This document shows positions 52,429-64,000 of a DNA stretch of 64,000 bases, one piece after another (the stretch's first letter is position 1; every line of letters starts with the position of its first letter). The position numbers and the translations under genes were made by a program. The notes under the pieces were generated by a model that worked only from the letters and a program-made list of their open reading frames with translations, made no database searches and had not been told where the DNA came from. Location of the stretch: positions 1 through 64,000 of the forward strand of contig NW_002476426.1 in NCBI RefSeq assembly GCF_000189635.1, read 5' to 3'. The stretch comes from Tetrahymena thermophila SB210. Its lineage: Eukaryota; Ciliophora; Oligohymenophorea; Hymenostomatida; Tetrahymenidae.

Positions 52429-53908
52429 GATAGTTGTTGAAATAACTTAGATTTATATCTCAAAAAGATTGATTAATATTTTAAAATTTATTTCCAAATT
52501 TATTAAATAAAATATACATAGCAATTAAGCATAATATTTTTAGTTTAATTTTAGTATTGATAAATAGGTAGGTAGCTAATTGCTTGCTTTGTATTTTTGT
52601 ATATTTTGCAGTGAATTATTCTAAATAAATTTTTCAAATTAAATTATAAATCAACTCTCTCACTAAATAACTAACAAAGTAACTAACTCCTTCATATTTC
52701 ATATGAAAACATGCTTTTATACATATATAATTAATCAATCATTAGCTTTAATTTTACTATTATTATTTATAAATAAATTAATGTTATAATTTAAAATATA
52801 TTTTTTATTCTCTGAATATACATACATAAACCTTTTATAATTATTTATATTTACTTAGTCTTATAATTATAATTATAGTAAATAATTTTGAAAGTTTTGT
52901 TAAAAATCTATTCCATTTTTATAAATAAGGCTTTCTCTAAAATCATTCTCATTTTAAAATATAATAAATTTAACTGTAGTTTAGTTCAAAAATAAACTAT
53001 TTTTAAATTTAACTTGTTTGTTTGTGTTAAAAATAAAATATTCAAAATTAATAAAATTCTATTCTAACAAAAAAGTTTAATAGATTATGAATTTAATTGT
53101 ATTATTTTTATTATCTTAAAAATGATTTTTAATAGTTAAAGCTAAGATTAAATTCAACAAAATAAACTTTAAAGATATTAAAGTATCACTAATTTAATCC
53201 ATTTAATTTAGATTGATGCAAATTTGATTGCTACATTACATTAATATTTTTTTAAAATTTGTTTTTTATCATTTTTAAAAAAAAGACAATCCTAAATTGA
53301 TTTCTATTTTTGATTCTTAAAAAAATTTTAAATAAGTAATTCTTCATAAAATATTTCAAATTTTAACTTAAAATAAATTTTATGATATCATAATTACAGT
53401 AATTGTTAGAATTTATGATAAAAAAATAAATTAAAATATTTTTGCTTATTTATTTAAAGTTAATGTTTAATTATTTTTAAAAATTATAACTGCATTTTCA
53501 AATTTTAGTATTTCATAATTTTTTAGATGCAAGTTAAATACATATAAATTTACTCTTATTTTTTTTTAATGATTGAAATTAATAAGTATAGATGCTATAT
53601 CAAAATTTTTACATTATTAACAATATATTTATAATACAGAAATTAATATATTTAAAAAAATATTCATAATCTCTAAATATTTTACTCTTTATTATAAAAT
53701 TCATGAATATATTAAATTAAATAAATCTAGAATATGATTGATGGAAATAATTTTATGTTGTAAAAAATGCAAATTGGCTAGTAAAAGGATAAAAATTTAC
53801 AAATTAATCTATAAATAGATAGATAAATAGATAAAACTTAAAGAATGGTATTTATTTAATACTTATAAGATACTTTTAATATAAAATTTAAATTTATAAG
53901 CTAATAAA
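52429..53908. other. Intergenic spacer between convergent genes
   Basis: About 1.5 kb of AT-rich sequence holding the 3' UTRs of the dihydrolipoamide dehydrogenase and proteasome genes. Short GATA-like repetition at about 53805-53833. No gene or RNA recognised. Confidence 0.5.
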
Positions 53909-55345
53909 TCAGCCCAAAGTTTAAAGGATTTCATCAATATAATCAGGAGTTCTTTCAATAAATTAACCTCCTTCAATAGGAATAACTGCTAATTCAAGAT
54001 TATCTCTGCTTGCTGTTTATTCCATAGTTTCTTTTAAACATGAAAGAGCTAAAACTTCAGCTTCTCTTATGCTCATATTCTATATTAATTATTATATTTT
54101 TATATATATTTATAAAATTTATTTCAATATTTACTTCATCATATTTTTCAACGAGAGTGGGCTAAATACCTTCTTGACCACAACCTATACAAGTAGCTTA
54201 ATATTCCATCATAGAACCTGAAGGATCTGCATAATTTATAAAATACTTTAAATTAAAAGTTTGATAAATAAATTTAACTTACCAGTCTTAAAAAGTCTGG
54301 GACCGGTTTCATCAACACCTGCAATTAACAAGGCTACACCAAAAGGTCTGGGCTATTAAATAAATTAAAAAATATTTTATTAAAAAATAGATTTTGATAA
54401 AACAATAAATTTTGATCTTTTATTTTATTTAGATAAATTTTTTTTATAAATTTTGATTGTTTTCTGATCTAATTTAACAATAAGTTTTAGTTTAAATAAA
54501 CAACAAATTAATAAATAATTACCATGGGCTTTCTCTTAAGAGAAGGATCACCTTCACCAAAGTTAAGAGCCAAGTCAGATACAGTTTGAGTTAAAGAGCG
54601 GACACTCATGGGTTCGTTGTAAGTGAATCTGTGGTTTTAAGATTCAACTCTAGCGTAATCAATCAAAGTACGAGCATCAGGAATAATACCAGCAGGAACA
54701 CAACAAATATGAGTATCGATCTAATTTAAATATTTAAAAGTTAAATTAGAAACTTTTATAATAATTTGCTTTAATATATTTATTAGTATTTTTTTATATC
54801 TTGCTAATGTCCATATAATTTTATTGTGACTGACTATCATTTAGATCATTTAAATTATTTTAAAGAATTTTGTAAATAAATGTTCTTGAGTTACTTCTTA
54901 GATTTTTATATTGTGGTTAAGGATCATAAGTCTAGATTCTTATAAAGAATCGAACTTTCTTTCAGCAGCCAAAATAACTCCTCCTTTAACTTTAATACCA
55001 ATAGAAGTTGAAGTGCTACCTTACTTTATAATTAAATAGTTATTGTTATTTTTATGATTTTGTGTTTAAAAAATTCAAAAGAAGTAGAAATTGCTCAGCG
55101 ACTCAATTTCAAAAAATAAAAATGCTAAGCAACTTATTAAATAAAAAGTGTATTTTTAAGCTTGTAATATTTATTACTTTAGCAGCTTGCATAGCATATT
55201 CAACTTGAAGTAATTAACCTAACTTAGAGAAAGTATTCACACTTCTATCATAGTTGCTACTGTAATTAATTTATAAAAAAACAATTTAAACTAACTCGAA
55301 TCTCTATTTTATGAATTAAATATAGCCTATATCATTAGTAGGCAT
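53909..55345 (-). CDS. 20S proteasome subunit alpha type-5
   Basis: Six exons (introns 54080-54134, 54227-54282, 54353-54522, 54721-54894, 55024-55177) give 275 residues from the ATG at 55345. The order of motifs matches alpha-5: [20 protein letters not shown] (alpha-ring signature), [80 protein letters not shown], then a helical end. Alpha subunits form the outer gated rings of the 20S core. Animal alpha-5 has about 241 residues; the excess is an N-terminal extension of about 30 Ile/Phe/Gln-rich residues that looks like untranslated sequence, so the true first exon may be short and missed. Confidence 0.93.
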
Positions 55346-55700
55346 CGTTTCAATTTAAATTATCTTCATTTTGAATCTTAATTGAAAATATTTGTTTACT
55401 CAGCCATTTCTGTTAAGTATATGTATCTTTTCTTTAATTATTAATGATCTACGAATCTATTGTCTTCTAATTAGAAGAATTTAACTTTTTATTTGCTTTT
55501 TTTTATTAATTTATTTTTTAAGAATTAATTAATATCTTTTAAAAATTTGTATTTCTATTGAAATAATATCTATTAATAATAATCATATATTTATTTATTA
55601 AAGAAATACAATAAGAATCAGCAGTGAGTGAGTAGTGAGTGTATTTATGTATTCAGTCATTCATTTCTCTTTTATTTTCAGATAAGATCCTTAATTTACA

Positions 55701-56300
55701 ATGCAAATAAAAAAGCGTTTTCAGAACCGAGCCATTTTTAATTGGATCTCTTTTCTCATATCTGAAAAGAAATACATTGATTCAACTTTCACTAAAAATT
55801 AAAGAAAGATATTTAAATTTTTGAATTCTCATAAAATAACAAATTTATTTATTAATTATTATTAATTTTATTTCATTTATAAAATTATTTTTTATTTTTA
55901 TTTGACTTTAAATTTTAAATTTTATATTTTATTATTCATTATTTTTAAAATTGTAAACGAATTACCTTCCTTTCAATTTTTAATTAAAAAAGCTTAAGAG
56001 AAATAAATACATTACCATCTCTTTATTTTCTTCTAACAAATAAATTAATCTTCTAGATCTTTGAAAACATCTAATTTTTTTATAATAATTAATTAAAAAA
56101 AGAAATCAAAGAGGAAAAACCTCTTGAAAACAAACGAGATAGCTATATTTATCATTTATGGAAAATTACAGATGATCATCCATACAAAGATAGATAATCT
56201 TTAAAGTTTAAAAACATTTAGATACTTATGTTGAAACTTAAAGATCCTATTTTTGTGAGCTCTTATAGTTTTTAATACAAATTTATAAAGAGCTGATCAT
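55701..56300 (+). other. Coding-like segment, unrecognised
   Basis: From an ATG at 55701 the frame reads MQIKKRFQNRAIFNWISFLI and continues for about 45 residues of ordinary composition before becoming AT-rich noise. Around 56120-56290 another plus frame gives balanced sequence, DSYIYHLWKITDDHPYKDRQ, ending at a TGA near 56296. The two could be exons of one unresolved gene, or remnants of a decayed one. No family is recognised and no clean splice model was found. Confidence 0.25.
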
Positions 56301-56944
56301 CTTTGCATCCAATTAACATTTAAGTTTTTTACATCTGAAAAATCTCTATAAATGAAAATATACTATTTCAATACGATTGCAAACACAATCACGAGGCGCA
56401 TCAAAATAATTTCTCTAAACCAAACTCAAACCATTTTTTTTTAAATAAACTAATTTTAAAGACATAGCAAAGCTCTCTTAATTTTACTTTTAAATAGCTC
56501 ATATTTTTACTAATTAATAAACAGCTCAAAATAAATATTTAAAAAATCCATTCCATACAATTTTAAATTTAATAAATACACAAAATAAAATCTTAATAAA
56601 AGAATTATCAACCTAAAGCATAATAAATTAATTAAATTCAAATTATAAAAAAAATAAAATAAAAAATACAGCATACATAAAAATAAACATATTCAGATAA
56701 ATGTATCATAAATAGCATATTAAATAAACTATCTAATATTGATATTTATTATATAAAACTAAGATTTTTGAATGAGCATAAATATTTCAAGCTATTTCAA
56801 TAAATATTATTATTTAAAAGTTATAATCAATAAGAAATAAATAACTTTTTGAGGCTTTCATTTAATTAAATTCTAATTAAAAAAATTCATTTAAAATAAA
56901 AGAATTTAATGTAGCATATCCATATTAAATCTAGTTTTATTTAA

Positions 56945-57252
56945 TCACTTAAATTTTCTGTTGACTGACTAAACATGTTCAGAAATTCTATAATCAAAAG
57001 CATTTATAATATACTAAAAAATGAATTTAATTTCTAAATCTTTTATCATTAGTTTTTATACAGCTCGATAATATTAAATATTTGTTTTTGTTTAGCTTAG
57101 CAACTAATTTTTGTTTTAAAAGGTGTCATAGGAATAAAGAGCATACCTCATAGCTCCTTCAACAAAAGATACAACTCTAATTTTAATTTTTGTTTTGATT
57201 AAATAGTTTTATAGGAGAGGTTTTATCCAGTCAATGACTGCATCTTTGTCCT
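56945..57252 (-). CDS. Possible 3' exon of an unrecognised gene
   Basis: A minus frame of about 102 codons ending at TGA 56945 has balanced composition: KDAVIDWIKPLLQNYLIK, RVVSFVEGAMRYALYSYDTF, then YYRAVQKLMIKDLEIKF and a basic end. A good intron acceptor (TTTTATAG then TATAG) lies just upstream of its start. The frame upstream has no ATG before a TGA, so earlier exons must lie to the right, perhaps around 57300-57760 where only AT-rich open sequence is seen. Family unknown; could be a real short gene or a gene remnant. Confidence 0.35.
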
Positions 57253-58038
57253 AAACTATACTATAAAATATGAATTTTTTTTGGTGAGATTATGAATTAA
57301 AGATAATTTTCTAAGTTAAATCAAAAGTGTTTATTTGATTATGATAATTAATAGTTCAAATTATTTTTAATACATTAAATTAAATCTGATGGATTTATCA
57401 AAAGGATTTTCTATTTTAAAAACTAATCTACTAATTTTTATTATCTATAAAAATTTTATTTATTTCTTAGTTTATTTTAAATGATTTTTGTGAATTAAAA
57501 TATTTTGATATTTCAAATAACACTAAAATATTTTGTTAAATTAATCATTAAAATAAAGTTTTATTTGTGAAAAATAAATAAATTTAATTATTAAAAAAAA
57601 ATTCAAAGATAAAATATTTTAGATTTTATTATTAAAAATTGAAAATTTAAGCAAATTTATCAAAAATTATAAGTGATGATAAGCACATTCAATTTATTTA
57701 GATGCGCATATGAATAAGCATATTAGATAGTTGAAATTATAAATCTTATGATATTGTTGTTAAGATTTCATAATTGAAAGAAAATAAATGAAGATATAGA
57801 AATGATAATGAAAAATATACTAAAATGTTAAGAAAAAAGAAATACAAGTAATATTAATAAGATTCAGATAAAAGTCTGTCTTTTGCACACGCTTTTGATA
57901 TATCTTACAATAATTGAAAGCATCAAAAAAGGAATTAATTTGCATAAAATAAAAAAAGATAATAATCATTTAATTTGATAAAAAGGTCTAGTTAAAGTAT
58001 TGAAAAAAACTAGGTTTTATAAATAAAAACTAGCAATT

Positions 58039-59960
58039 AATGAAAAATTTATTAGCAATTTGTTTTATTTTAGCAACCCTTCTTTAGTTGGGTCTCTCAA
58101 TTAATTAGCAAGACGTTGCAGATGTTGTTATTGAGAGTGCAAATAGAGAAATTGATTTGACTTAAAGATATGTCACTTCCACTATTAAATTGAAAGTATT
58201 CAATAAAGGAAAAACTCCAGTTAACAGTTTTTATTATGCTTTGCCAGTTGATTAAATCTAAAATACCATTCTTGTTGTTATCAGATATTCTGATCAAAGA
58301 GAAGTTGGTGGAAATCTTTAAGAAGACTTTGCTATGAGACACCAATACAATACTACTTTTATACGTTTCGAATTAGAACGTCCAATTGCCCCTTAAAATT
58401 CAGCTACCATTACTTTAGAAGAGAAATTTGTTAACAGATAAGTTCCTTATCCAAGAGAAATTAGAATTAATGAAGATTAAAAGATATTATTTAAAGACAA
58501 TGCTTATATTTACACACCTTATTTTGTAAAAACTTAATACACTGTTTACAAAACCAGCAACATCATGTAAAAATTTAATAAATATATTTGCAATATTGCT
58601 TTATTATTTAGTATGGAAGGCAATAGCTGCTTCCTAACACTAAATAAACCTTTAAAAAAATAAAAATACAAAAGAAAGAATGCAACTAGAGAATTACTTT
58701 AGTATACTATTTGGTGTCTCTTGTTTATTTATTTAAAAGATATTTATAGATCATAAAATTATCTCTTTCAAATGTTTTAAAATAATAAAAGATATTTATT
58801 TAATCATCAATTTTTATCAAAAAAAAGATTTTTTTTTTATTTCAAATAAATGCTTTTGAATTGCTAAAGAAAATTTAAAATGTAATCAACAATAAAATAA
58901 TCAATATATAATATTAAATAGTTCTCACACCGAAAATGAAAAAGCATTAAAGCTTAGAAAGGGTGGTATTAAATATGGTGAATTTTCTGAAATTTAAGCT
59001 TTTAGTTCTTATCCTATTGAAATCCATTCTGAAAATACAACACCTCTTATCTACCTCACAAAGGCCACTAAATCTATTGAGGTTATCTTTTAATTGAGAT
59101 TATTTTAAAATTTATTTAAACAACTTATGAATAAACCCAGGTTTCTCATTGGGGAAATATTGCAGTTGATAGTTCTTATAATTTAGTGAACGAAGGAGCT
59201 TATTTAAAGGGAGAATTTGGTCGTGTTGATTACAATAAATACAATCCTTCAAGTGGAAAACACGCTCTGAAGTCTCTCTCTGCTGAGCTTCCCTATCATG
59301 CTACAGGAGTATGGTATAGAGATGTCATAGGAAACATATCAACCTCAAACGGATTTAGAGATGTAATTTTTTTTATCGATTAAACTCTCAAGTGAAATCA
59401 ATATTTAAAAAGAAATAAGAAAAAGTCGTTAAGCTTAATATTATGCCTAGATATCCAGTAGTTGGTGGGTGGAAGAGTGCTTGGAATCTTGGATATAACT
59501 TGAATACTACCAGATATCTTCACACTGACGGTAACGGTGGATTCGTCCTTAGACAACTCTTTTCTATACCTTTTAACGATTTGCTTGCTCAAGATTACGA
59601 ATTAAGAGTAATCCTTCCAGAGGGTGCTACTGATATAAAATCAGAGCTTCCTTTTTCTGTTGATAGTTAATATACTGAAAACACCTTCTCTTATCTTGAC
59701 ACTAATGGCCGTCCTACTCTCGTATTCAAAAAGAAAAATGTTATTGATTTCCATAATCAATATTTCTATGTAATTCATTAATTAATTCTTCAAAATTTAA
59801 TTTATTTTTTAACTATTTATATTAGGTACATTATAAATTAAGTACTATTAATTTGATCAAGAAACCATTATTGATATTTGGAGCCTTTTTAATTTTCTTT
59901 GTTACTTTAATAGTATTTAATAGATTGAGCTTAAAGAGTCTTAAATCTAAAAATGAATGA
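58039..59960 (+). CDS. Ribophorin I / OST1, oligosaccharyltransferase subunit
   Basis: Five exons (introns about 58567-58921, 59082-59140, 59363-59412, 59770-59825) give about 466 residues; coordinates near the start may be off by one base. A signal peptide (MKNLLAICFILATLLQLGLS) is followed by the ribophorin I luminal domains: VIESANREIDLTQRYV, IEVSHWGNIAVDSSYNLV, LPYHATGVWYRDVIGNISTS and RYPVVGGWKSAWNLGYNL. A C-terminal transmembrane helix (LLIFGAFLIFFVTLIVF) and a short basic cytosolic tail follow. Ribophorin I is a core, non-catalytic subunit of the ER complex that transfers glycan from dolichyl-PP to nascent protein Asn, and presents substrate. It is somewhat shorter than animal ribophorin I, which has a longer C-terminal region. 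Confidence 0.87.
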
Positions 59961-60239
59961 TAGAAATGTTGATTGAATTTTAAAACCAACTTAATTTGCT
60001 TTTATTGTAGATTAAATTATATAAATGTATTTTTGTATAAATCAGATAAAAAATATATTTTAACATAAATACATACATGCATATTTTTTTAATAGAAATG
60101 ATTATTTTATGATTTATATTTAATTCAAAAAAAACTGTTCAAATGATAAATTAATTTTTATAAAAAATACTTTTTTAAATTTATTTAAAAATGACAATAT
60201 TAATTTAATCTATTCAATTAAGAACTTAATAGAGGAATC

Positions 60240-61898
60240 TCAAAGCTTTAGTATTTTTTTTGACATAACTACTAAATCTTTGTCATAAACTTCTCCGATA
60301 GGAATGCCTACATTTCTTTCATGGAATTATCTGTATTCTTCTTAATAGCCTCTTTCTTAAAATATCTAGTTTACTGAAGGGATTTCTAAGAAGTAACTCA
60401 ATACTATTAAATGTGAAGGATCATACTGATTAAGTCTTTCAGTTATAAAGTTCTCGGGCTATTTAAAGAGTGTTAAATTATCATATTCACCCTTTACTCT
60501 TTCGAGAGCATGGCATTCAGGATAATGCATAGGAATATTTTTATGCAAATAGCAATAAAATGGTGTTTAATTACAAGTTGTAAACATATAGATAGATTTT
60601 ACTTTATCTCCTTGATTTCTTAAATAGTTCATAACTTTGAAACCTGCAGCTTAATTATTTTGACCTTCGTAAACAAAAAGAATTATGTTTACTAAAATAA
60701 AAATGGCCAGTAGCAATTTTTTTATTTTAGAGAAAGGTAAATAAGTGTATGCTGTAACTACAAAAATAGTTAAACCAATGTTGCATGGAAGTATAAATCT
60801 ATCTTCTTTATGATCAATTTTACTGTAAAGAGCAAGTAAAACAAAGAAGGAATAAATAATAAAGTAGCTATTTTAACTTTTTTTAACATGCTAGTAATAT
60901 TTTATGAGTCCATAAAATATTAGTGGAAGAGATGCATGATAGTATTTAGGGATAACAGCCCACAAATAAAAGAATGGATCTTAAGTTCCGTACAAATTAC
61001 TGAGCTTGTTTAGGATATTAAATTCAAAAAAGTTGTAAGCAGTCCATGTTAACTTTTGATAATAGAGAGAATCTAATAAAATGGAAAATGCTATCATTAG
61101 AATGACAGTAAAAATATTTAAGACTAAGTAGTTAAATTTCTTTTTTAAATTTCCTTACATAGTCAATAGTGTTATAGGCCAAATAAAAATGAAAGGAATA
61201 ATAGATGTAGGTTTTGTTACAAAGTTAATGATAACAACAACTCTGGAAATATAATCATCGTAAGAACTTTTATTTAAAATTGAAGATTGGTAGTAGTAAA
61301 AAGAAACAACCAATAGACACGTTTCTAAAGAATTAGCAAGTAATCTAGGCATTCCAATCAAATTGAACCAAAGAGTTTAATTAATTATCAAGCAAGGAAG
61401 AACAAATTTCTTTCCTAGACAAATTTGAACTAATTTAATAAGGTAAAAATCATATATAGAAGCTATAAAGGCACTAATTAACATAGGTGAATAAGCAACC
61501 AAATCAGGGGTATCCAAGTTTAGAACCTTTAACAAACTGTAAAGCATTTAAACCATAAGCATAATAACTGGAGATCTAATAGGTTTCTCAATTTACCATT
61601 CCCAAGTGAGATTTCCATATCCGAAAACATTTCTATGGGCAACTTCTGCTGACTACCAATATTCATCAGCTGCCCATGAATTGTTGATTAAGGAGCAATT
61701 TATTAACCTAAAGATGTAAAATAAAATAAAGTGCTGCTTAAAATTTAGATTACTAAGATATTCGCTAAATTTAGAATTTTCTTTTTATTAATCTTTATAC
61801 TAATCAATATCAACTTAAAGCTCTGAAGTTCTTAGCTTCTCATAGTTTTAAGTAGAAGCACCTTTATCTTAAATATTTCTATTTTAAACTTAGCTCAT
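60240..61898 (-). CDS. GPI mannosyltransferase 3 (PIG-B-like), GT22 family
   Basis: Intronless, 552 residues, ATG at 61898 to TGA at 60240. After a hydrophilic N-terminal about 70 residues, the luminal motif WAADEYWQSAEVAHRNVFGY carries the acidic residues expected of the GT22 active site and is followed by LTWEWQIEKPIRSPV. About eight or nine hydrophobic helices follow, with the second GT22 hallmark HKEDRF (HKExRF) near residue 370. PIG-B adds the third, alpha-1,2-linked mannose to the GPI anchor precursor in the ER lumen. The NLYGTQDPFFY and TPFYCYLH blocks favour PIG-B over the related ALG9, ALG12 and PIG-Z enzymes. It converges with OST1, separated by only 279 bases. Confidence 0.86.
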
Positions 61899-62705
61899 AG
61901 TTAATTAATAAATTTTTTAAGCTTTTTCTTTTTTTATATAAAAATTAAAAGATACGATTTATCAATTAATTAATTTTTTATAGTTTGTATCTTATTAGTT
62001 AGAAAACAAATAAAGAGTTATGAATGCAAATTATTTTTTGCTCTATATTTATATTAGATATTTTAAATAATTGCTGGATTTTCGTAGGTAGAAAAATAGA
62101 TCCTAATAAATTAAAATATTTATTTTATTTTTACCAAATTTATTATATATTTAAAAAAAATAGAAATTACTAATTATCAAATATGTTCCTAAACACAAAA
62201 GCTAATGTTAGATAAATTCTTTTTTAGAAGTAGTATTTAAAGTACCAAATAGATAGGAAGGAAATGAAAACTAAAACTAATATACAGAGATAGTTAGTAA
62301 TATGTTTCTAATTTTAGAGCTAGTATTACGAAATTAATTATCATAAGATTTATTAAAAATTTGATATTACTAAATTTTATGCATGAAATAATTGTAAAAT
62401 AAATATAATTTTGGCAAAGAAAGATGGATTAATAATTCACTTTTTATGTTTGCTAACTACTCCTATTCATAATAAGGAATTATTTATTATGATATGCTTG
62501 TTTTTATGTATGTATCATGCGATATGATATTATTTTGCATTCAGATTGACATATAATTTTGTTTGAGTGTTAGTTAATTAGTTAGTCACTTGTTAATTTA
62601 TAAAGAAACAAAGATCTATATTTAATCAAAAGAGTCTCTCAAATTATATATCAAAATTTTAATTAAATTAATTAATTGATTTTGTAATATAAAAGTTTCT
62701 TAAAA
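61899..62705. other. Divergent intergenic region
   Basis: About 800 bases of AT-rich sequence between the PIG-B-like gene (minus) and transaldolase (plus), expected to contain both promoters. Nothing else recognised. Confidence 0.5.
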
Positions 62706-64000
62706 ATGTCAAATCACGAAAAGCCTGAACATCCTGAAGTTGATGGTCAAGAACCTACTAAGAAGGTCAAGAAGAGCGATAACGTTTTAGAATAATTAAA
62801 GGAAGTAAGTGAACTTTCATTTTAATCATATAAATATATCTTGGAGTTAGTTTATTACTACATTCAAGATAGTACATAATAAAGCATTCTTTTTTAATTT
62901 GAGTTTTTAAATTTTTATTTCTACTAAAACAGTTCACCACTATCGTTGCTGATACTGGCGATTTCAAGTTGATTTCTCAATTCACACCTGAAGATGCTAC
63001 TACTAATCCCTCTCTTATTTTAAATGCTGCTAAATAGGCTGAATATCAAAAGCTTATTGATGATGCTGTAGAATGGGGTAAGAGCAACTTCAAATAGTTC
63101 AATGCTCCTCCTAAATCTCGTACTTCTGCACGTAAAAGCAAAAAGAAAGATGAAGAAGATGAAAAGGAAGTTGAAGAAGAAAAGAACTTCGATTTTGAAG
63201 CTCTTACTGAAGAATAAAAGACCCAAATCGTCTAGCTTGTTTGCGATAAAGTTTGTGTTAACTTCGGTATTGAAATCTTAAAAATAGTCCCTGGTTTGGT
63301 TTCTTCAGAGGTTGATGCTCGTCTATCCTTCGATGAACATGGCACTATCTAAAGAGTACATATTTTTTAAATATATTTTATGTTAAAATTGATTTTTGAG
63401 CTATTCATAGCAAGAGTAGTAATAAGATAATTTATAAGAAAGTAAAAAAAAATAGTTTTCTAGAAATAAATACAATATTAAAAAGATAAAATGCGACCTA
63501 TAAAGGTAATTGACTATTTAAAGAGTTATGAAAGAATTTATCTTAAAATGAGAATAATTTTGTTAGAAAATAATAATAGGCTTTAAAGATAAACCCCTAT
63601 TTTAAATAAACAAGAATAAACAAAGAAATAAAGATTTGTTTTATTTATTGAAATAATCTTTTTTTTATAAGAAGATTTATTAACTAATTGAGGGATGGGT
63701 ATTATTTTCCCAAAAAGAGAAAACTATTAAAAAAATTTAAATCACTAAGTTTTGTAAATCTGGGAGGGAATTTTATTTCACCAATTAAACAGATAATTTT
63801 TTTAATAATATCTTAACTATTTATTTATTATTAATAGGCTAAGAGAATCGTCAAGATGTACGAAGATGCAGGTATTTCTAAGGACAGAATCTTAATTAAG
63901 ATTGCTTCTACTTGGGAAGGTATTAAGGCTGCTAAGGCTTTAAAGAAAGATAAAATTAACTGCAACTTGACTTTACTCTTCTCATTTGCCCAAGCTGTTG
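62706..64000 (+). CDS. Transaldolase (5' part; continues past the window)
   Basis: Two complete exons and the start of a third (introns 62805-62932 and 63356-63837) are in the window; the gene runs off the right edge. Motifs in order: [44 protein letters not shown], then [12 protein letters not shown] with the Schiff-base Lys, then [13 protein letters not shown]. Transaldolase transfers a dihydroxyacetone unit between sugar phosphates in the non-oxidative pentose phosphate pathway, in the cytosol. An extra charged segment at about residues 98-128 ([20 protein letters not shown]) is not found in ordinary transaldolases. The 482-nt second intron is the longest seen in this window. Confidence 0.95.

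Larger units (their letters stand above)
55346..58038. other. Large intergenic region with coding-like fragments
   Basis: About 2.7 kb between the proteasome gene (minus) and ribophorin I (plus). Most is AT-rich, but two stretches have amino-acid composition unlike spacer noise; they are listed separately (55701-56300 plus and 56945-57252 minus). Nothing else is recognised. Confidence 0.45.

Noticed and set aside
55620-55800. Possible snoRNA or snRNA in the less AT-rich patch
   Set aside because: No C/D or H/ACA box arrangement or Sm site could be placed, and part of the patch reads as a coding-like frame.
56150-56310. Possible hairpin RNA built on GATGATCATC and GATCATCTTTGCATCC words
   Set aside because: The self-complementary core is only about ten bases and the flanks do not pair; the stretch also lies in a coding-like frame.
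58097-58345. Minus-strand ORF in the ribophorin I gene
   Set aside because: Antisense to exon 1 of a gene with clear family motifs.

Overview
The window is the end of a ciliate macronuclear (somatic) chromosome, almost certainly from Tetrahymena or a close relative. Three things show this. The first 25 bases are the C-rich strand of a (CCCCAA)n telomere. TAA and TAG run through every conserved reading frame where family alignments expect Gln, and only TGA ends genes. The spacers are extremely AT-rich, and the genes carry many short GT-AG introns, mostly 48-180 nt. Stop-to-stop ORF finding with the standard code breaks nearly every gene here. I therefore rebuilt gene models by hand with TAA/TAG as Gln, and for the spliced genes I checked that the exon lengths sum to a multiple of three.

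Layout from the telomere inwards: a mucolipin-type TRP channel (-), a RING/TRAF-zinc-finger protein (-), a B-box-like/beta-propeller ciliate protein (+), a secreted GH27 alpha-galactosidase (+), a plant/protist-type organellar DNA polymerase (-), a small Pol I A34-like gene (+), a PG-rich-repeat (SHIPPO) axonemal-type protein (-), the box C/D snoRNP assembly factor BCD1/ZNHIT6 (+), a tRNA-splicing endonuclease subunit Sen54 (+), a proline-rich/UVR-motif protein (-), a CcmH-like cytochrome c maturation protein (-), an arrestin-fold protein (-), a kelch protein (-), a 1,506-residue Asn/Gln-rich protein (+), a giant Cys-rich multi-pass surface protein (+), importin-5/karyopherin beta (+), dihydrolipoamide dehydrogenase (+), proteasome alpha-5 (-), a poorly resolved region with coding-like fragments, ribophorin I/OST1 (+), GPI mannosyltransferase PIG-B (-), and a transaldolase cut by the window end (+).

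There are no operons; genes stand alone, and several pairs are divergent. Some functional themes recur. Mitochondrion: organellar DNA polymerase, dihydrolipoamide dehydrogenase, CcmH. RNA processing and transcription: BCD1 next to Sen54, with an A34-like gene nearby. ER glycosylation: OST1 facing PIG-B. I saw no transposon, virus-like element, CRISPR array, rRNA or tRNA, which fits a somatic genome from which germline-limited DNA has been removed. The items most worth a second look are the nuclear CcmH-like gene, charged insertions in the DNA polymerase and transaldolase, two diverged tandem duplications of about 270 bp, a TGA-free intron of 3n length in the Asn/Gln-rich gene, a five-base first coding exon in Sen54, and unexplained coding-like segments at 49.6-50.0 kb and 55.7-57.3 kb.
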